Source: Ilex aquifolium
Taxonomy: Eukaryota; Streptophyta; Magnoliopsida; Aquifoliales; Aquifoliaceae
Direction of reading: 5' to 3'
Assembly: GCA_951799425.1 (NCBI GenBank)
Contig: OX637392.1
Coordinates: 39,818,593-39,882,592 of the forward strand
DNA length: 64,000 nucleotides
Shown: piece after piece, positions 35,706 through 48,484 of the stretch
How positions within the stretch are numbered: position 1 is the first letter of the stretch
How the letters are laid out: each line of letters begins with the position of its first letter
Notes under the pieces: model-generated
What the model was told of the DNA's origin: nothing
The model's database searches: none
What the model saw: only the letters and a program-made list of their open reading frames with translations
Translations under genes and position numbers: made by a program

Positions 35706-35852
35706 AATGTTATTTGAACTTTATTTAGGGACCTAATGATGTACAACCATTGGATTGGTTGTAGACTCCATTTAATATTGGAACTCACAATTAATTCAAT
35801 AGTTGCGTTGAAACTACATTATTAGGTCCTTAAATAAGGTCTCTATAACATT
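35706..35852. mobile_element. Foldback MITE in right arm
   Basis: Diverged inverted counterpart of 1187-1333, with the same TTATTTAGGGACCTAATGAT stem sequence. Confidence 0.7.
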
Positions 35853-35947
35853 GCTCGTTTGCAAAATAGTCTGTTTGTGATGCAAATACTCTTTGCGTTG
35901 GCAAACAAGATTGTTTGCATCGATAAAGGGGTGAAGCATAAAAAGGG

Positions 35948-36116
35948 CAGTAATGCTACACTGATCAAATTTTCAGATCAAATTTGAAGTCCAAATGACA
36001 TGACATCTGACTTGAGCTTCTTTATTTGGTGTCATGTCATTTGAGTCCCAAAAAGACTTCAAATATTATGTTCTCATGTCATTTGGGCTCTAAATTTGAT
36101 CATTGTAACATTACTC
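35948..36116. mobile_element. Small MITE with 9-bp target duplication
   Basis: 169 bp with terminal repeats CAGTAATGCTACACTGATCA and a reverse complement with a few mismatches, bordered by a perfect TAAAAAGGG duplication (35939-35947, 36117-36125). The 9-bp duplication suggests a Mutator-type origin. Two internal ATGACATGACA/TGTCATGTCAT motifs add a second stem. It is absent from the left arm, though neighbouring sequence is absent as well. Confidence 0.75.
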
Positions 36117-37308
36117 TAAAAAGGGTGATGCAAAAGGTCATTAACTTGCCGACGCAAACAATTCAAAACAAAAGGTACGTACTTGATTCGACACAATGCC
36201 TACCTTTTGTTTGTGTCCTAGTGTCACATACAACCAGTCTACAACACAAACTCAACAATGGGTTTCAGTAGGCTCACCCAAAACCTTTGAAATTCTACCT
36301 ATATTGAAAGAAATTAATAAATTTACTCAGTCCCTATACGTTTGATTCAGTTTGACTCATCCAATAAATACTTCCCGACGGATGAGCAACCTGCAGCTGC
36401 CACTCGACTCAAGCAGTTTTCGTTGCTGCAAAATTACTTGGTAAATTAGCATCCGAAATTCTACAAATCTTTTCGTGCACGAAAGAAAGCCAAACCCATG
36501 ATAAACTTGAACTCAAGAAGATTTCCCATCCAGAACAACTGAATACAGCTGTCATTTACAAAAACAGTGATGATAACACGGTTGACACCTTTGTCCTTAC
36601 CTTCTTTTAAACAAGTAACCAGCATGTATCCATGTCCCAACCTAGACTTGGGACAGGAGGGGTTCGACTTAACACATTTTGACGTTAAAGCGCCAACTAT
36701 AATGAGGCCCTTTTATTTTTAATATTAATAAAAAATATATATAATTTATTATTCTCACTTTTTGAGATCTAAAAGTAATAATTAAGTTTTTATATTTATG
36801 TATTGCTACCATATATTTTTTAATTCATATGATTGTTAATTCACTTAATCTTTTTTATGACACATACGATAAAGATTTTTATGTTCTTCAAACATTTTTT
36901 TTTACGTCATGATTGTCATATTATATGTTTGATTACGATAGTGAATATTTTTATTGTCATCTTCTTGTATAGTCTCATAATCTGCTAATTCTTTTAAGTT
37001 CATTTAAAAAAAATTTCCTAAATTTTTTGTTACTAGTTACAAATTTATTAAGAGATTCTTTTTTAGATTCCATTAATTGTTTTATTTTTCTATCTTATTT
37101 CAACTGTTTTTATATTTGGATGGTGAGAGAGAAAGACAATGCTTGCGTATGACAGAGATAGGGGGGGGGGGGGTTTGAAAATTATGATGGTTAAGTTTTT
37201 TCTCTTTTTTTTTTTTTTTTTAAAGAATTTTGATCTTAGGAGCCTTTGATTTTAAGGGCTTAATAATGGGCCCAACCTACTCAATTTAAAAAAGGTAAAA
37301 TTGTGAAA

Positions 37309-38010
37309 AGGAACACTATACACTAGTTATTTGTGAGGAAATATCTTAATATAAATCTTTTGTGTATAAGTCTTTTTTTGTGTAAATATTTTGTGAATAG
37401 ATACACTTTGGCTGTTTTTTAAATATTTCAGTTACGTAAAAACCATTTTCCTTTATTCGTAGAAGATAATTTAGGTAGTTAATTGTGAAATTCAGTTTAC
37501 TATTTTATTAGGACAATTTTCATAAATTTTTGATTCTATTTTAATGGCTAAGTGGTTTCCTAAATTAAAGAATAATTAACCGTTTGAATTTTGAAATGAT
37601 TCCATTAGTTTTAAAAAGATTTATTATTCTCTTTCTGTATATCTGACTCTCACCGTTAATATCTCTCTACCCTATTTTATCTCTCTTTTTGTCTGTCTCT
37701 CTCTCTCTCTCTCTCCCATTGTTACTCTCATCTCTCTATTCTCTCTCTCCCCTTTATTTTCTCTCTTTGTTTAGTATTACATTTAAGTCACATTGTGTGA
37801 TATCCATCCTATAAAAAACACTGCATATGATAATTATTTTGCAATGTGACATCGGAGTCACACTTTTGATGCCCACACCATGAAAAAACAATGCATATGA
37901 TGTGTAGTTGCATTATGACATTAGATTCACATTGTGATACTCACCATGTATTTTTGAATATTTCTGTGATGTGTGTATGAAGTGTTACATTGTAGTCACA
38001 GTGTGATACC
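37309..38010. other. Spacer with CT microsatellite
   Basis: AT-rich spacer beyond the inverted repeat. It has a (CT)n run near 37694-37715 and several CACATTGTGAYAT-like imperfect repeats at 37785-38010. Similar wording recurs at 54670-54970, beyond the large LTR insertion. No gene seen. Confidence 0.5.
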
Positions 38011-38275
38011 ATCCATGTAACACCCCAAAATACACCCTGGACGGCATTACATTCTCAAACATTCATATCATGAGAGCACTAATATAATCCATCAATAAAT
38101 AAGACTTCATCAAGTCATCCATAACATTTACAACATTATCCCTAAAAGAATAGACCCATTTTGGCCTTTACATTCCAAAAATCAACTAATGTAGCGCAGC
38201 GGAAATAACAAAATAAAACTAGACTTTACAAGGTTCAAAACGAATATCCTAGTCTAGAACAAAAGGAAGTGTCGC

Positions 38276-41226
38276 TGTGACGCCCCAATCTCCGGGGGTC
38301 CTATATTAACCGTTGACCACCCGTCAACCCGCGGAAATACTCATGGATGTCACTCAACCTAACACCACGGTAGTAGCATCCCCTTAACCGGGATCTTAAT
38401 TCACAATTGTTAACCGGATTCGATTATTCATTTGGGTTCAACCAATATTCAATATACCATGATTTATACTCCATTATAGTCCATTTACATCATTGGAGGG
38501 AAAGGAAACGTAGATTGAAAATAGGGCGAAGCAGTGTGAAAATCTGAAAATTTTGAAGAGAGTACCGGTACCCAGTACCGGTACCATTCAGTACCGGTAC
38601 CCGGTACCGGTACTGTCAACCCACTGGAAAGGGGGTACCGGTATCCAGTACCGGTACCATTCAGTACCGGTACCCGGTACCGGTACTGTCAACCCACTAG
38701 AAAGAGGGTACCGGTGTCCAGTACCGGTACCATTCCGTACCGGTACCCAGTACCGGTACTCTCTGCCCAGTTTTGCCATTTTCAACCATTTTTTCTTTCC
38801 AATCCATTCAAAACCCTTCCCAACTCATCAAATACATGTTTGACAAGGATTTCCATATAAAACATGGTTTATACAAGTTCTATTACAATTGATTCCATAC
38901 ATTTACATATCAAAATGGAATTCTTTTCAAAAGCTTTTACAAAACAACAATAAAAGCCACAAGTCGGCTTTCTTCAACCTTGGGGCTCGAAATGGGAGCC
39001 GTCCGCCGGCGTGAACCCCGCACCTGAAATGTTGTCCCACGAAGGGTGAGCCACGCTCAATAGGATATCCTCCTACAGAGGCTACTCCCCAACCTAAGTG
39101 CATATGAAATGCGCACATGCAACAAATCAACAAGCATCAACCAATCTAACAAGAGTATATACTTCAATGTTAGAAAGCTACCATGCTATACTATGTCATG
39201 CCATGATATGAGATGGAACTCACTCATGCACCTTGTCCCGAGTCTTCCCCGACTCACACCACACAATGCAAAAGCCAATGTGTATGAACCCGTCTATTGA
39301 CGGAAAAACCCTCCCAATGATCGTTTGAGATAAAAGTTATGTCTTTATAAAAAATCAAATCATTGTTTGAGGCTACCCATTGGATGGGTGTTTTTATATA
39401 ACAAAATCTTGTGTCTTCCTGGGCAACGGATTTTGGAATCGCACCGCCGGCTCCGTGGGCCTATCTACACTTTTTGGACTTGCACCGTAGGAGTGTATGA
39501 ACCAGTGGTTCCGGGTTTTTCACCCGAGGGAGTGTCTAGCCCTACTTGCTTTACCCGACACAAGTTTTCCTTATGCAATGCAACCGTGCAACTCAGTCGG
39601 ATCTTCGATCCCGACTTTCCCGAGTTCACATACCAACCACCAAGATTTGGTGTTTGATCCACAACCCATGCACACACCCACACTCATGCCTACGACCCAT
39701 GAATGCGATGTCAACTCACCCACACACACTCATGTCTTATAACCATGAATGTGATGTACCCATGAGAATGCAATGTAATGTACCCTTGCATCTTCTCCAC
39801 ATGTTCAATATGTATGAATGCCATATCAACAACTCAACAATAAATCTACATATCCATGGTACTTCATATCATAAGCATATGCATATAAATACCATAATTC
39901 AACACTTTGTCAACACCTCGTAAGCATGTGTATATCAACATTTTCCTTAATCACAATATCTAAGCATGTTATACATAATTCATGCAAAACATACTTCACA
40001 TTTTCGTCAAAGCATTTACTCAACACCTTCAAGGCATCCAAGATCATGTAATCACATAATATACTCAAAATTCATCATAAAACTCAAGAAATCATATTAA
40101 TTGATTTCTACACAATTATACCAAGATAGAATTCGTTCTACCCATAACATAACCTCATATGTCATAATTTCTCAAGAAATTATCAACAACCATTCCTAAA
40201 TGTCCATTTCATTTAGGAATTCACTTTACCCAATTTCCCATGTCAATTTTCCATTCTTCAAGTTCCTTTAACTTTTTATTAAATTTACCCATCAAGTAAA
40301 TTTATATACCCATTTCATACCAACCTTGCTTAGCACATTTGGTACTCATTTCCCACACATGAAATGCATTAGTGGTACATTAAACTAGAGAATGTGATTT
40401 AAATCATGCTACCCATTCTCAATACCCATTTCACCCAAATAACCACAATAGGCAAGTGATACATATATATATACACCTACCCATTCCATATAACCCTCCT
40501 AGGTTGGAAATAAACCTAAGTAGGAAGAAAACCCTACCTCTTGTAGCGTGTAGAATCGCCGTGGGAAGCTCCTAGAACTCAAAGCAAGCTTGAATCCTCC
40601 ACTTCCAAATTTTCGGCCTCCCAACGTTCGGTGAAAGCCGTTGTTTTTGATGTCCACGCGTAGCCCTCGTCGAGTAGAACAATCTTTGTTCTTGGCCCAA
40701 GTGGATTCGAGCTCTATAATGGAGTAGATCGTAGAGAGAAGTTTTGGAGAACCCTCACTCTCTCTCTCCTTTCTATCGGCTGAGCAATGAGCAATTATGT
40801 GGGAAAAATTAGATTTTCCCCCTATTTATATTTTTAGAATACTTGGCCCACAATTGGCCACACGCCCCTTTTAATTCCGGGTTCGTTTTAATCCCGAAAC
40901 GATTAAATTTCGCTCCGGTTCGAGTTCAAAATATTTTTATTTTAACTTGTCTCTAATATTTCCCCAAACTTGGAAATTTTATAAAAATTTCCTGTACAGG
41001 GTCACCCGGGGTCCGCTCGTCTCGTAAAACGCGAAAAAATCCGACTATCTCGGAATTCAACGAAATTTGACGTGGTAACTAGATTTCGCGAGACGAATCC
41101 AACGGTGAAATCCGTTTCGTCATCCGAGATCTAGAAAAATTCAGTTTTTTTTTTTCTACTAGTACCGAAGTGGCAATTCACCTATTGCCCTTGTTCGTCA
41201 AAGTTTAAATTTTCCGGGGTTTCACA
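38276..41226 (-). repeat. 3' LTR of young chromovirus
   Basis: 2951 bp, TGTGACGCCCC...GGGTTTCACA. A minus-strand TATA box (TATAAATAGG) is at 40821-40830, so U3 is only about 400 bp and most of the LTR lies downstream of the promoter. Short open frames here are repeated in the other LTR and are not genes. Confidence 0.92.
38565..38763. repeat. GGTACCGGTACC palindromic array, left LTR
   Basis: Twelve ACCGGT cores, mostly within GTACCGGTAC, arranged as three higher-order units of about 66 bp separated by CTGTCAACCCACT-GAAAG. Perfect palindromes of 8-12 bp recur throughout. It lies just outside a conserved CAGTTTTGCC block. Confidence 0.9.
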
Positions 41227-41239
41227 TTCTTCCCCCCTT
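41227..41239 (-). other. Polypurine tract of young chromovirus
   Basis: On the minus strand AAGGGGGGAAGAA directly precedes the 3' LTR start, the expected place for the plus-strand primer. Confidence 0.8.
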
Positions 41240-43910
41240 AAAAGAATTTCGTCCCCGAAATTCACGAACACCTACACACTTAACCGCATGCATATGTAAC
41301 AAGTAATAGTATACTTGAAGTTGGTAAAAAAAATTGTATTTCCATCCTAGAATAATAACGAATAGCTAGTACTTGCGATGTTCTCACGCTTCCATGTCGG
41401 AATGACGTTCTTCCAAAACCATTACCCTCCACCTCGATGCTACCACCGCACCTTCACCAGCCTCACGGTCTTGCCCCGCAAAACCCGTTCCCGGCTATCC
41501 ATGATACATACCGGACCCTCCTCAAAGGTCCCATCCGTATCAACAATCAATCCTCCCCAATTCATCACATGTGTCGGATCTGGAGTATGCTTCTAGAGGA
41601 TCAAGACATGGAATACTGCGTGCACACCTGATAAATTTGGCTGTAACGCCCACCTGTAAGCCACTGTACCCACCCTCTCGATTACTTTGAAGGGCCCGAC
41701 ATACCTCGGCGTTAGCTTTCCCCCGCTTACCAACTGGATCATTCCTCTTTTAGGCATCACCTTCAAGAAAACGTGATCACCGACCTCAAACTCCAGAGGT
41801 TGTCGCCGTCTATTGACATAACTCTTCTGTAGGCTCGGTGCCATGAGAAGACGCTTCCGTAACAAGTCCACTTTCTCCGAGGTGTCTCTAATCAAACCCG
41901 AACCCGTAAAGGGTCTCTCTCGCACCTCCGTACAACAAACCGGAGAACGACAAGGCCTCCCATAAAGGGCCTCGTAAGGTGTCATCTGTATGCTTGCCTG
42001 ATAACTATTGTTATAAGCGAAATCCGCTAAGGGTAGATACTCCTCCCAAATACCCTTGAGGTCTAGGACGCATGCCCACTGCATGTCCTCTAAAATCTGG
42101 ATGGTCCTCTCCGACTGATCGTCCGTCTAGAGATGAACGGCAGTGCCCATCATCAGCCGTGCCCCCATAGTTCGCTGGAAAATCTCCCAAAAGTGAGCCG
42201 TAAACCTGGGATCTCGATCCAACGGCACCCCATGTAACCAGATTAATCTTCCGTGTATACAACCTGCAGAATTCCTCCAGTGTGAAGGTCATCCGCACTG
42301 TCAAAAGGCGTGCCGACTTAGTAAGCCGGTCCACTCTCACCCGCACCGCATCATGTCCCCGCGATGTCCGTGGCAAGTGGGTCACAAAACCCATTGTGAC
42401 ATGCTCCCACTTCCACTCAGCCACCTCCAAGAGCTAGAGCAGCTCTGTTAGTATCTAGTGCCCAACCTTCACCTGTCGACATGTGAGACATCTACTGACA
42501 AGGTTTTCAACGTGTCTCTTTATTCTACTCCAATAACACTGGTGATGAAGATTATGGTACATCCTCGTGCCACCTAGACGTACCCGGTCCCTGATAGATA
42601 ACAAATCTGGGTCCTGTCCGTGGGAATCGATCACTCTGCTCAGTAGGGAAGGCATAGTCACCAAGCTCCCTAAAATACCCTGAGTCTGACCCCGATAATA
42701 CAGCCCGAACTGTCCCACAATCTCAAACATCCGCCACTCTCGGTGAGCCACACTAGCCACAACTTCCTGTGACTTCCGGCTGAGTGCATTAGTTACCACA
42801 TTTGCCTTACCAGGATGATAATGCAAAGTGAAGTCGTAATCCTCCAAATATTTCATCCACCTGCGTTGCCTCATGTTGAGGTTCCGTTGTGTAAAGATAT
42901 ATCTCAGACTTTTGTGGTCTGATAACGCCTCAAACTTCTCACCATATACGTAGTGGCGCCAAGCTTTCAAGGCAAGAAAATGGCCGCCAACTCCATGTCA
43001 CGTATAAGATAATTTTGCTTGTGGTTCTTTAGTTGTCCAGAACCATAAGCCACCGTTCTCGCGGACTACATTAATACCCATCCATGTCCGTCCTTAGAAG
43101 CATCACAGTTCACTGTGTACTTCTGTTCCCTCTCCGGAACTACTAGAATAAGAGGTGAAGTAAGCTTCCTCCATAAATTTGGTCATTAGTACCAAAGCGC
43201 CCCAAGGTGAAGTATTTGGTCTAACGAAGTCCTTGTTCAACAATTCTTGTATTCGGACCTAGAGTGTTCACAACTCTACTGGTTCCATTCTATGCAGAGT
43301 CATAGAAATGGGCGATGTATCGGGATGCAACTCAATGGTAAATTCTACATTCCTATGTGTAGGTAATCCCGGTAGTTCATCCGAAAAATATCCCATACTC
43401 ACAGACAACCCGAGGTAGACCCAACTCTTGTCTCACCTCGTCCTCCAAGATAAGGCTCGCAAGCCAACCCATCTACCATTCGTGCCAACGGAAACCATAC
43501 ACGATTTGGGATAAAGAGTCGTGCTTTTCCCCCTGGAATTTGAAACAAACACCATTCGGTGTGTAAGCAGTGATCCTCTTACGATCACAATCAACGACGA
43601 CGCGGTGTGCCGTCAATCAACCCATTCTCAGGATGACATCAAACCCGACATGTCCACGACCCTAAGGTCCATAGTGAGTAGAGTCCCCGAGATCTCTAAC
43701 TCACAACCTTCATATCTGATCAATGCAGGCCCTAGTCCCTAAGGTGGAATTCACCCCTGAGGACTCTTCTAGGGTTATAATATTTAAAACTGTACCATGC
43801 ACAAAACATGAAAAATAACGGTATTTGACACGCTCAAGTCAAATAACACGTGTACCCTTAAATAAGGAATAAGTGATGTACCGTGGGTCGCTGCCTGATC
43901 CCCCGACTCA
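41240..43910 (-). pseudogene. Pol remnant of young chromovirus
   Basis: Minus-strand pieces of integrase with a C-terminal chromodomain-type region (about 41390-42430; YEALYGRPCRSP, PRYVGPFKVIERVG), RNase H (about 42800-42970) and diverged RT and protease parts (about 43000-43900). The region is broken in many places and incomplete. Confidence 0.75.
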
Positions 43911-43912
43911 CT

Positions 43913-44683
43913 CTATGGTGCAACGTCAAAGACCGTCTCCTGGGTCTCCAATGTTGTCGCTTCAGAGTCTTGTTCCTGGCCTTGGCCCATACCTTGGCTC
44001 ATCCAGTCTGATTGCGGAGTCTCCGCACGTGGCGTACTAGGGACTTGTACAACGCCTTGTAGTTGGGACTGATTTCTCTGGTCCTTAGTGGAATAGGGAA
44101 GAACAACACGTGCCTGTGTGAGTCCCACCGACGACTGGGATTGAGAAGTCTCGGAACTCTGTGAGGTTTGCCTCAGGGGGCAATCCTTCTTCCTATGGCC
44201 CGGTTGTCGACAATAGAAACATGTCTTCTGGCCTCCTTGAAACGTTCCCTTGAATTTCTTCCCTCCTCGGGACAAAAGATTTTGGGCTTGAACCCCCTCC
44301 TGTGATCCATGCCTCTGAGGACAATCCCTCCTCTTATGCCCCACTTGGCGACAATGATAACATGGCCCCTGCCCCGCTTGGCTGGGAACCCTGAAGTGCC
44401 CACTACTTTGGGAGGTTTGCCCTTGGCCTTGGCCTTGATAGCCGCGGCCCTGCCCCGATGATTCTTGTGGGCTCGATGTCTTTTGCTTTTTCCATGGCCG
44501 TTGATGGCCCATGGAACTTAAACTCCTTTGGATGGCTTGAGCCCTTGGCTCAAATTGGCGCTTGCCTGTGCTAGGTTAGCAGCCATCGTACTCATAGCCT
44601 CCATATAGGCTTGTTGGTCCAAAGCCGGTAGTGGTTGGTTGTTCCGTCCACCGCCTAGACGTCCCCTTCCTCTATATGACATC
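43913..44683 (-). pseudogene. Gag remnant of young chromovirus
   Basis: Two CCHC zinc knuckles (CYHCRQVGHKRRDC and CFYCRQPGHRKKDC) in a Q/S/G-rich C-terminal part, with an N-terminal start near 44683 resembling the gag start at 27615. The middle is short for the family. Broken. Confidence 0.75.
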
Positions 44684-45123
44684 TACACACAGGTCAATAG
44701 CAATGGTACAACGGCTTAGTATCCCTAGATAGAGACCAAAGTTAAAACGTTCAAATCTTTCTCACTGTCTCACTAGTAGGGGTATGCCTCCAATAGTGGA
44801 CCCTTACGCTTTGAACTTTCCCGTTCATTTGTTTTCCCACTCCCAAGGTTAAGTTCTCTAAACACTAGGGTTAGAATACTTTTCACTATGCACATTCATC
44901 ATGCATACAAGTCACACAACAAGTAACACATAACATGTACCAAGTAGGGCACATAACATGTAGCAAATATAGCACATAACGTGAGATGCACATGAAATGC
45001 AATGGTCTAAAACCCATGCCCATCAAGCCTTAGGTGAATCGTAAACCTAAGAACCTCTTTCATTCTTGCAATGGAAGATGATAGACTCATTTCCCACAAG
45101 ACCACATAAGATCTATAACCTAG
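44684..45123 (-). other. Leader between primer site and gag
   Basis: Untranslated leader of the young chromovirus. Short ACACATAACATG-type repeats occur at 44930-44990. No frame of note. Confidence 0.5.
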
Positions 45124-45136
45124 GCTCTGATACCAA
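45124..45136 (-). other. Primer-binding site, initiator tRNA-Met
   Basis: TTGGTATCAGAGC on the minus strand, next to the 5' LTR end at 45139. Confidence 0.85.
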
Positions 45137-45138
45137 GC

Positions 45139-48117
45139 TGTGACGCCCCAATCTCCGGGGGTCCTATATTAACCGTTGACCACCCGTCAACCCGCGGAAA
45201 TACTCATGGATGTCACTCAACCTAACACCACGGTAGTAGCATCCCCTTAACCGGGATCTTAATTCACAATTGTTAACCGGATTCGATTATTCATTTGGGT
45301 TCAACCAATATTCAATATACCATGATTTATACTCCATTATAGTCCATTTACATCATTGGAGGGAAAGGAAACGTAGATTGAAAATAGGGCGAAGCAGTGT
45401 GAAAATCTGAAAATTTTGAAGAGAGTACCGGTACCCAGTACCGGTACCATTCAGTACCGGTACCCGGTACCGGTACTGTCAACCCACTGGAAAGGGGGTA
45501 CCGGTATCCAGTACCGGTACCATTCAGTACCGGTACCCGGTACCGGTACTGTCAACCCACTGGAAAGAGGGTACCGGTGTCCAGTACCGGTACCATTCCG
45601 TACCGGTGTCCAGTACCGGTACCATTCCGTACCGGTACCCAGTACCGGTACTCTCTGCCCAGTTTTGCCATTTTCAACCATTTTTCCTTTCCAATCCATT
45701 CAAAACCCTTCCCAACTCATCAAATACATGTTTGACAAGGATTTCCATATAAAACATGGTTTATACAAGTTCTATTACAATTGATTCCATACATTTACAT
45801 ATCAAAATGGAATTCTTTTCAAAAACTTTTACAAAACAACAATAAAAGCCACAAGTCGGCTTTCTTCAACCTTGGGGCTCGAAATGGGAGCCGTCCGCCG
45901 GCGTGAACCCCGCACCTGAAATGTTGTCCCACGAAGGGTGAGCCACGCTCAATAGGATATCCTCCTACAGAGGCTACTCCCCAACCTAAGTGCATATGAA
46001 ATGCGCACATGCAACAAATCAACAAGCATCAACCAATCTAACAAGAGTATATACTTCAATGTTAGAAAGCTACCATGCTATACTATGTCATGCCATGATA
46101 TGAGATGGAACTCACTCATGCACCTTGTCCCGAGTCTTCCCCGACTCACACCACACAATGCAAAAGCCAATGTGTATGAACCCGTCTATTGACGGAAAAA
46201 CCCTCCCAATGATCGTTTGAGATAAAAGTTATGTCTTTATAAAAAATCAAATCATTGTTTGAGGCTACCCATTGGATGGGTGTTTTTATATAACAAAATC
46301 TTGTGTCTTCCTGGGCAACGGATTTTGGAATCGCACCGCCGGCTCCGTGGGCCTATCTACACTTTTTGGACTTGCACCGTAGGAGTGTATGAACCAGTGG
46401 TTCCGGGTTTTTCACCCGAGGGAGTGTCTAGCCCTACTTGCTTTACCCGACACAAGTTTTCCTTATGCAATGCAACCGTGCAACTCAGTCGGATCTTCGA
46501 TCCCGACTTTCCCGAGTTCACATACCAACCACCAAGATTTGGTGTTTGATCCACAACCCATGCACACACCCACACTCATGCCTACGACCCATGAATGCGA
46601 TGTCAACTCACCCACACACACTCATGTCTTATAACCATGAATGTGATGTACCCATGAGAATGCAATGTAATGTACCCTTGCATCTTCTCCACATGTTCAA
46701 TATGTATGAATGCCATATCAACAACTCAACAATAAATCTACATATCCATGGTACTTCATATCATAAGCATATGCATATAAATACCATAATTCAACACTTT
46801 GTCAACACCTCGTAAGCATGTGTATATCAACATTTTCCTTAATCACAATATCTAAGCATGTTATACATAATTCATGCAAAACATACTTCACATTTTCGTC
46901 AAAGCATTTACTCAACACCTTCAAGGCATCCAAGATCATGTAATCACATAATATACTCAAAATTCATCATAAAACTCAAGAAATCATATTAATTGATTTC
47001 TACACAATTATACCAAGATAGAATTCGTTCTACCCATAACATAACCTCATATGTCATAATTTCTCAAGAAATTATCAACAACCATTCCTAAATGTCCATT
47101 TCATTTAGGAATTCACTTTACCCAATTTCCCATGTCAATTTTCCATTCTTCAAGTTCCTTTAACTTTTTATTAAATTTACCCATCAAGTAAATTTATATA
47201 CCCATTTCATACCAACCTTGCTTAGCACATTTGGTACTCATTTCCCACACATGAAATGCATTAGTGGTACATTAAACTAGAGAATGTGATTTAAATCATG
47301 CTACCCATTCTCAATACCCATTTCACCCAAATAACCACAATAGGCAAGTGATACATATATATATACACCTACCCATTCCATATAACCCTCCTAGGTTGGA
47401 AATAAACCTAAGTAGGAAGAAAACCCTACCTCTTGTAGCGTGTAGAATCGCCGTGGGAAGCTCCTAGAACTCAAAGCAAGCTTGAATCCTCCACTTCCAA
47501 ATTTTCGGCCTCCCAACGTTCGGTGAAAGCCGTTGTTTTTGATGTCCACGCGTAGCCCTCGTCGAGTAGAACAATCTTTGTTCTTGGCCCAAGTGGATTC
47601 GAGCTCTATAATGGAGTAGATCGTAGAGAGAAGTTTTGGAGAACCCTCACTCTCTCTCTCCTTTCTATCGGCTGAGCAATGAGCAATTATGTGGGAAAAA
47701 TTAGATTTTCCCCCTATTTATATTTTTAGAATACTTGGCCCACAATTGGCCACACGCCCCTTTTAATTCCGGGTTCGTTTTAATCCCGAAACGATTAAAT
47801 TTCGCTCCGGTTCGAGTTCAAAATATTTTTATTTTAACTTGTCTCTAATATTTCCCCAAACTTGGAAATTTTATAAAAATTTCCTGTACAGGGTCACCCG
47901 GGGTCCGCTCGTCTCGTAAAACGCGAAAAAATCCGACTATCTCGGAATTCAACGAAATTTGACGTGGTAACTAGATTTCGCGAGACGAATCCAACGGTGA
48001 AATCCGTTTCGTCATCCGAGATCTAGAAAAATTCAGTTTTTTTTTTCTACTAGTACCGAAGTGGCAATTCACCTATTGCCCTTGTTCGTCAAAGTTTAAA
48101 TTTTCCGGGGTTTCACA
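45139..48117 (-). repeat. 5' LTR of young chromovirus
   Basis: 2979 bp, nearly identical to the 3' LTR. The main difference is one extra 29-bp repeat in the palindromic array and a one-base change in a T-run. The minus-strand TATA box at 47713-47722 would drive the element's transcript leftward. Confidence 0.92.
45423..45653. repeat. GGTACCGGTACC palindromic array, right LTR
   Basis: Fourteen ACCGGT cores; same structure as 38565-38763 with one extra 29-bp unit (ACCGGTGTCCAGTACCGGTA and neighbours). Confidence 0.9.
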
Positions 48118-48484
48118 GTCGCTCTAGGCGTCCACCTCGGGATCCACGCTCCCGTCTATCGGAATCTCCCAGTGTGCGGGCGTCCTCGACTCCCAGCTCT
48201 TCCTCGAGAGGGTAAACTGAAAAATGTTAGCGGTAGGGGGTGAGCACGAAGCTCTATAGAAAAATTCTCTCAAACCCAAACAAGGTTTAGAAACGTATTT
48301 AAAATGGCCGGTCTCATTTTTAACATAACATAGATACATAATTTGAAATAAGGCAGTGACATTTCAACAAGGAACTCAAGTTTAAATAGCAATAGTACAA
48401 GAAATGAACAATAATAACCCATTTTAATAAACATCCATTTTCAAAATATAAACCATTTCCCACACATTATATAATATTGTCCTC

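Larger units (their letters stand above)
35315..37308. repeat. Inverted-repeat arm, right outer segment
   Basis: Reverse complement of 205-1895. It contains extra sequence at 35936-36405, including a small MITE, not present on the left. Contains a 9-bp inverted motif GTGCATTAC/GTAATGCAC around 35313-35343 at its inner edge. No gene. Confidence 0.85.
38276..48117 (-). mobile_element. Tekay-type chromovirus, complete ends, broken interior, very young
   Basis: Both LTRs are present (38276-41226, 45139-48117) with a perfect 5-bp duplication GTCGC (38271-38275, 48118-48122) and an internal region of 3.9 kb. The LTRs differ by about three substitutions plus an array length change, which suggests well under 0.1 million years with a commonly used plant rate. 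The interior has gag and pol remnants but is short for the clade and has many breaks, so it cannot have supplied its own proteins at insertion and was presumably mobilised by relatives. It is nested in the solo LTR 38016-53767. Confidence 0.92.

Noticed and set aside
205-37308. The whole inverted repeat as one giant TIR transposon
   Set aside because: No target duplication or conserved terminal motif at 205 and 37308; the matches are interrupted and include older nested elements on both arms, so a segmental inverted duplication is likelier.
37785-38010. Possible relation between CACATTGTG repeats here and the TGTGACATTG minisatellite at 21295
   Set aside because: Only the short word is shared; period and context differ, so common origin is not supported.
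38553-38843. Open frames on both strands rich in VPVPSTGT or YRYPVP
   Set aside because: Direct translation of the GGTACCGGTACC array; frames are open on both strands because of the repeat.
39367-39657. A 96-codon frame repeated identically at 46259-46549 and partly at 17845
   Set aside because: All copies lie at the same place inside LTRs; repetition reflects LTR homology, and there is no codon-like conservation between the more distant LTRs.
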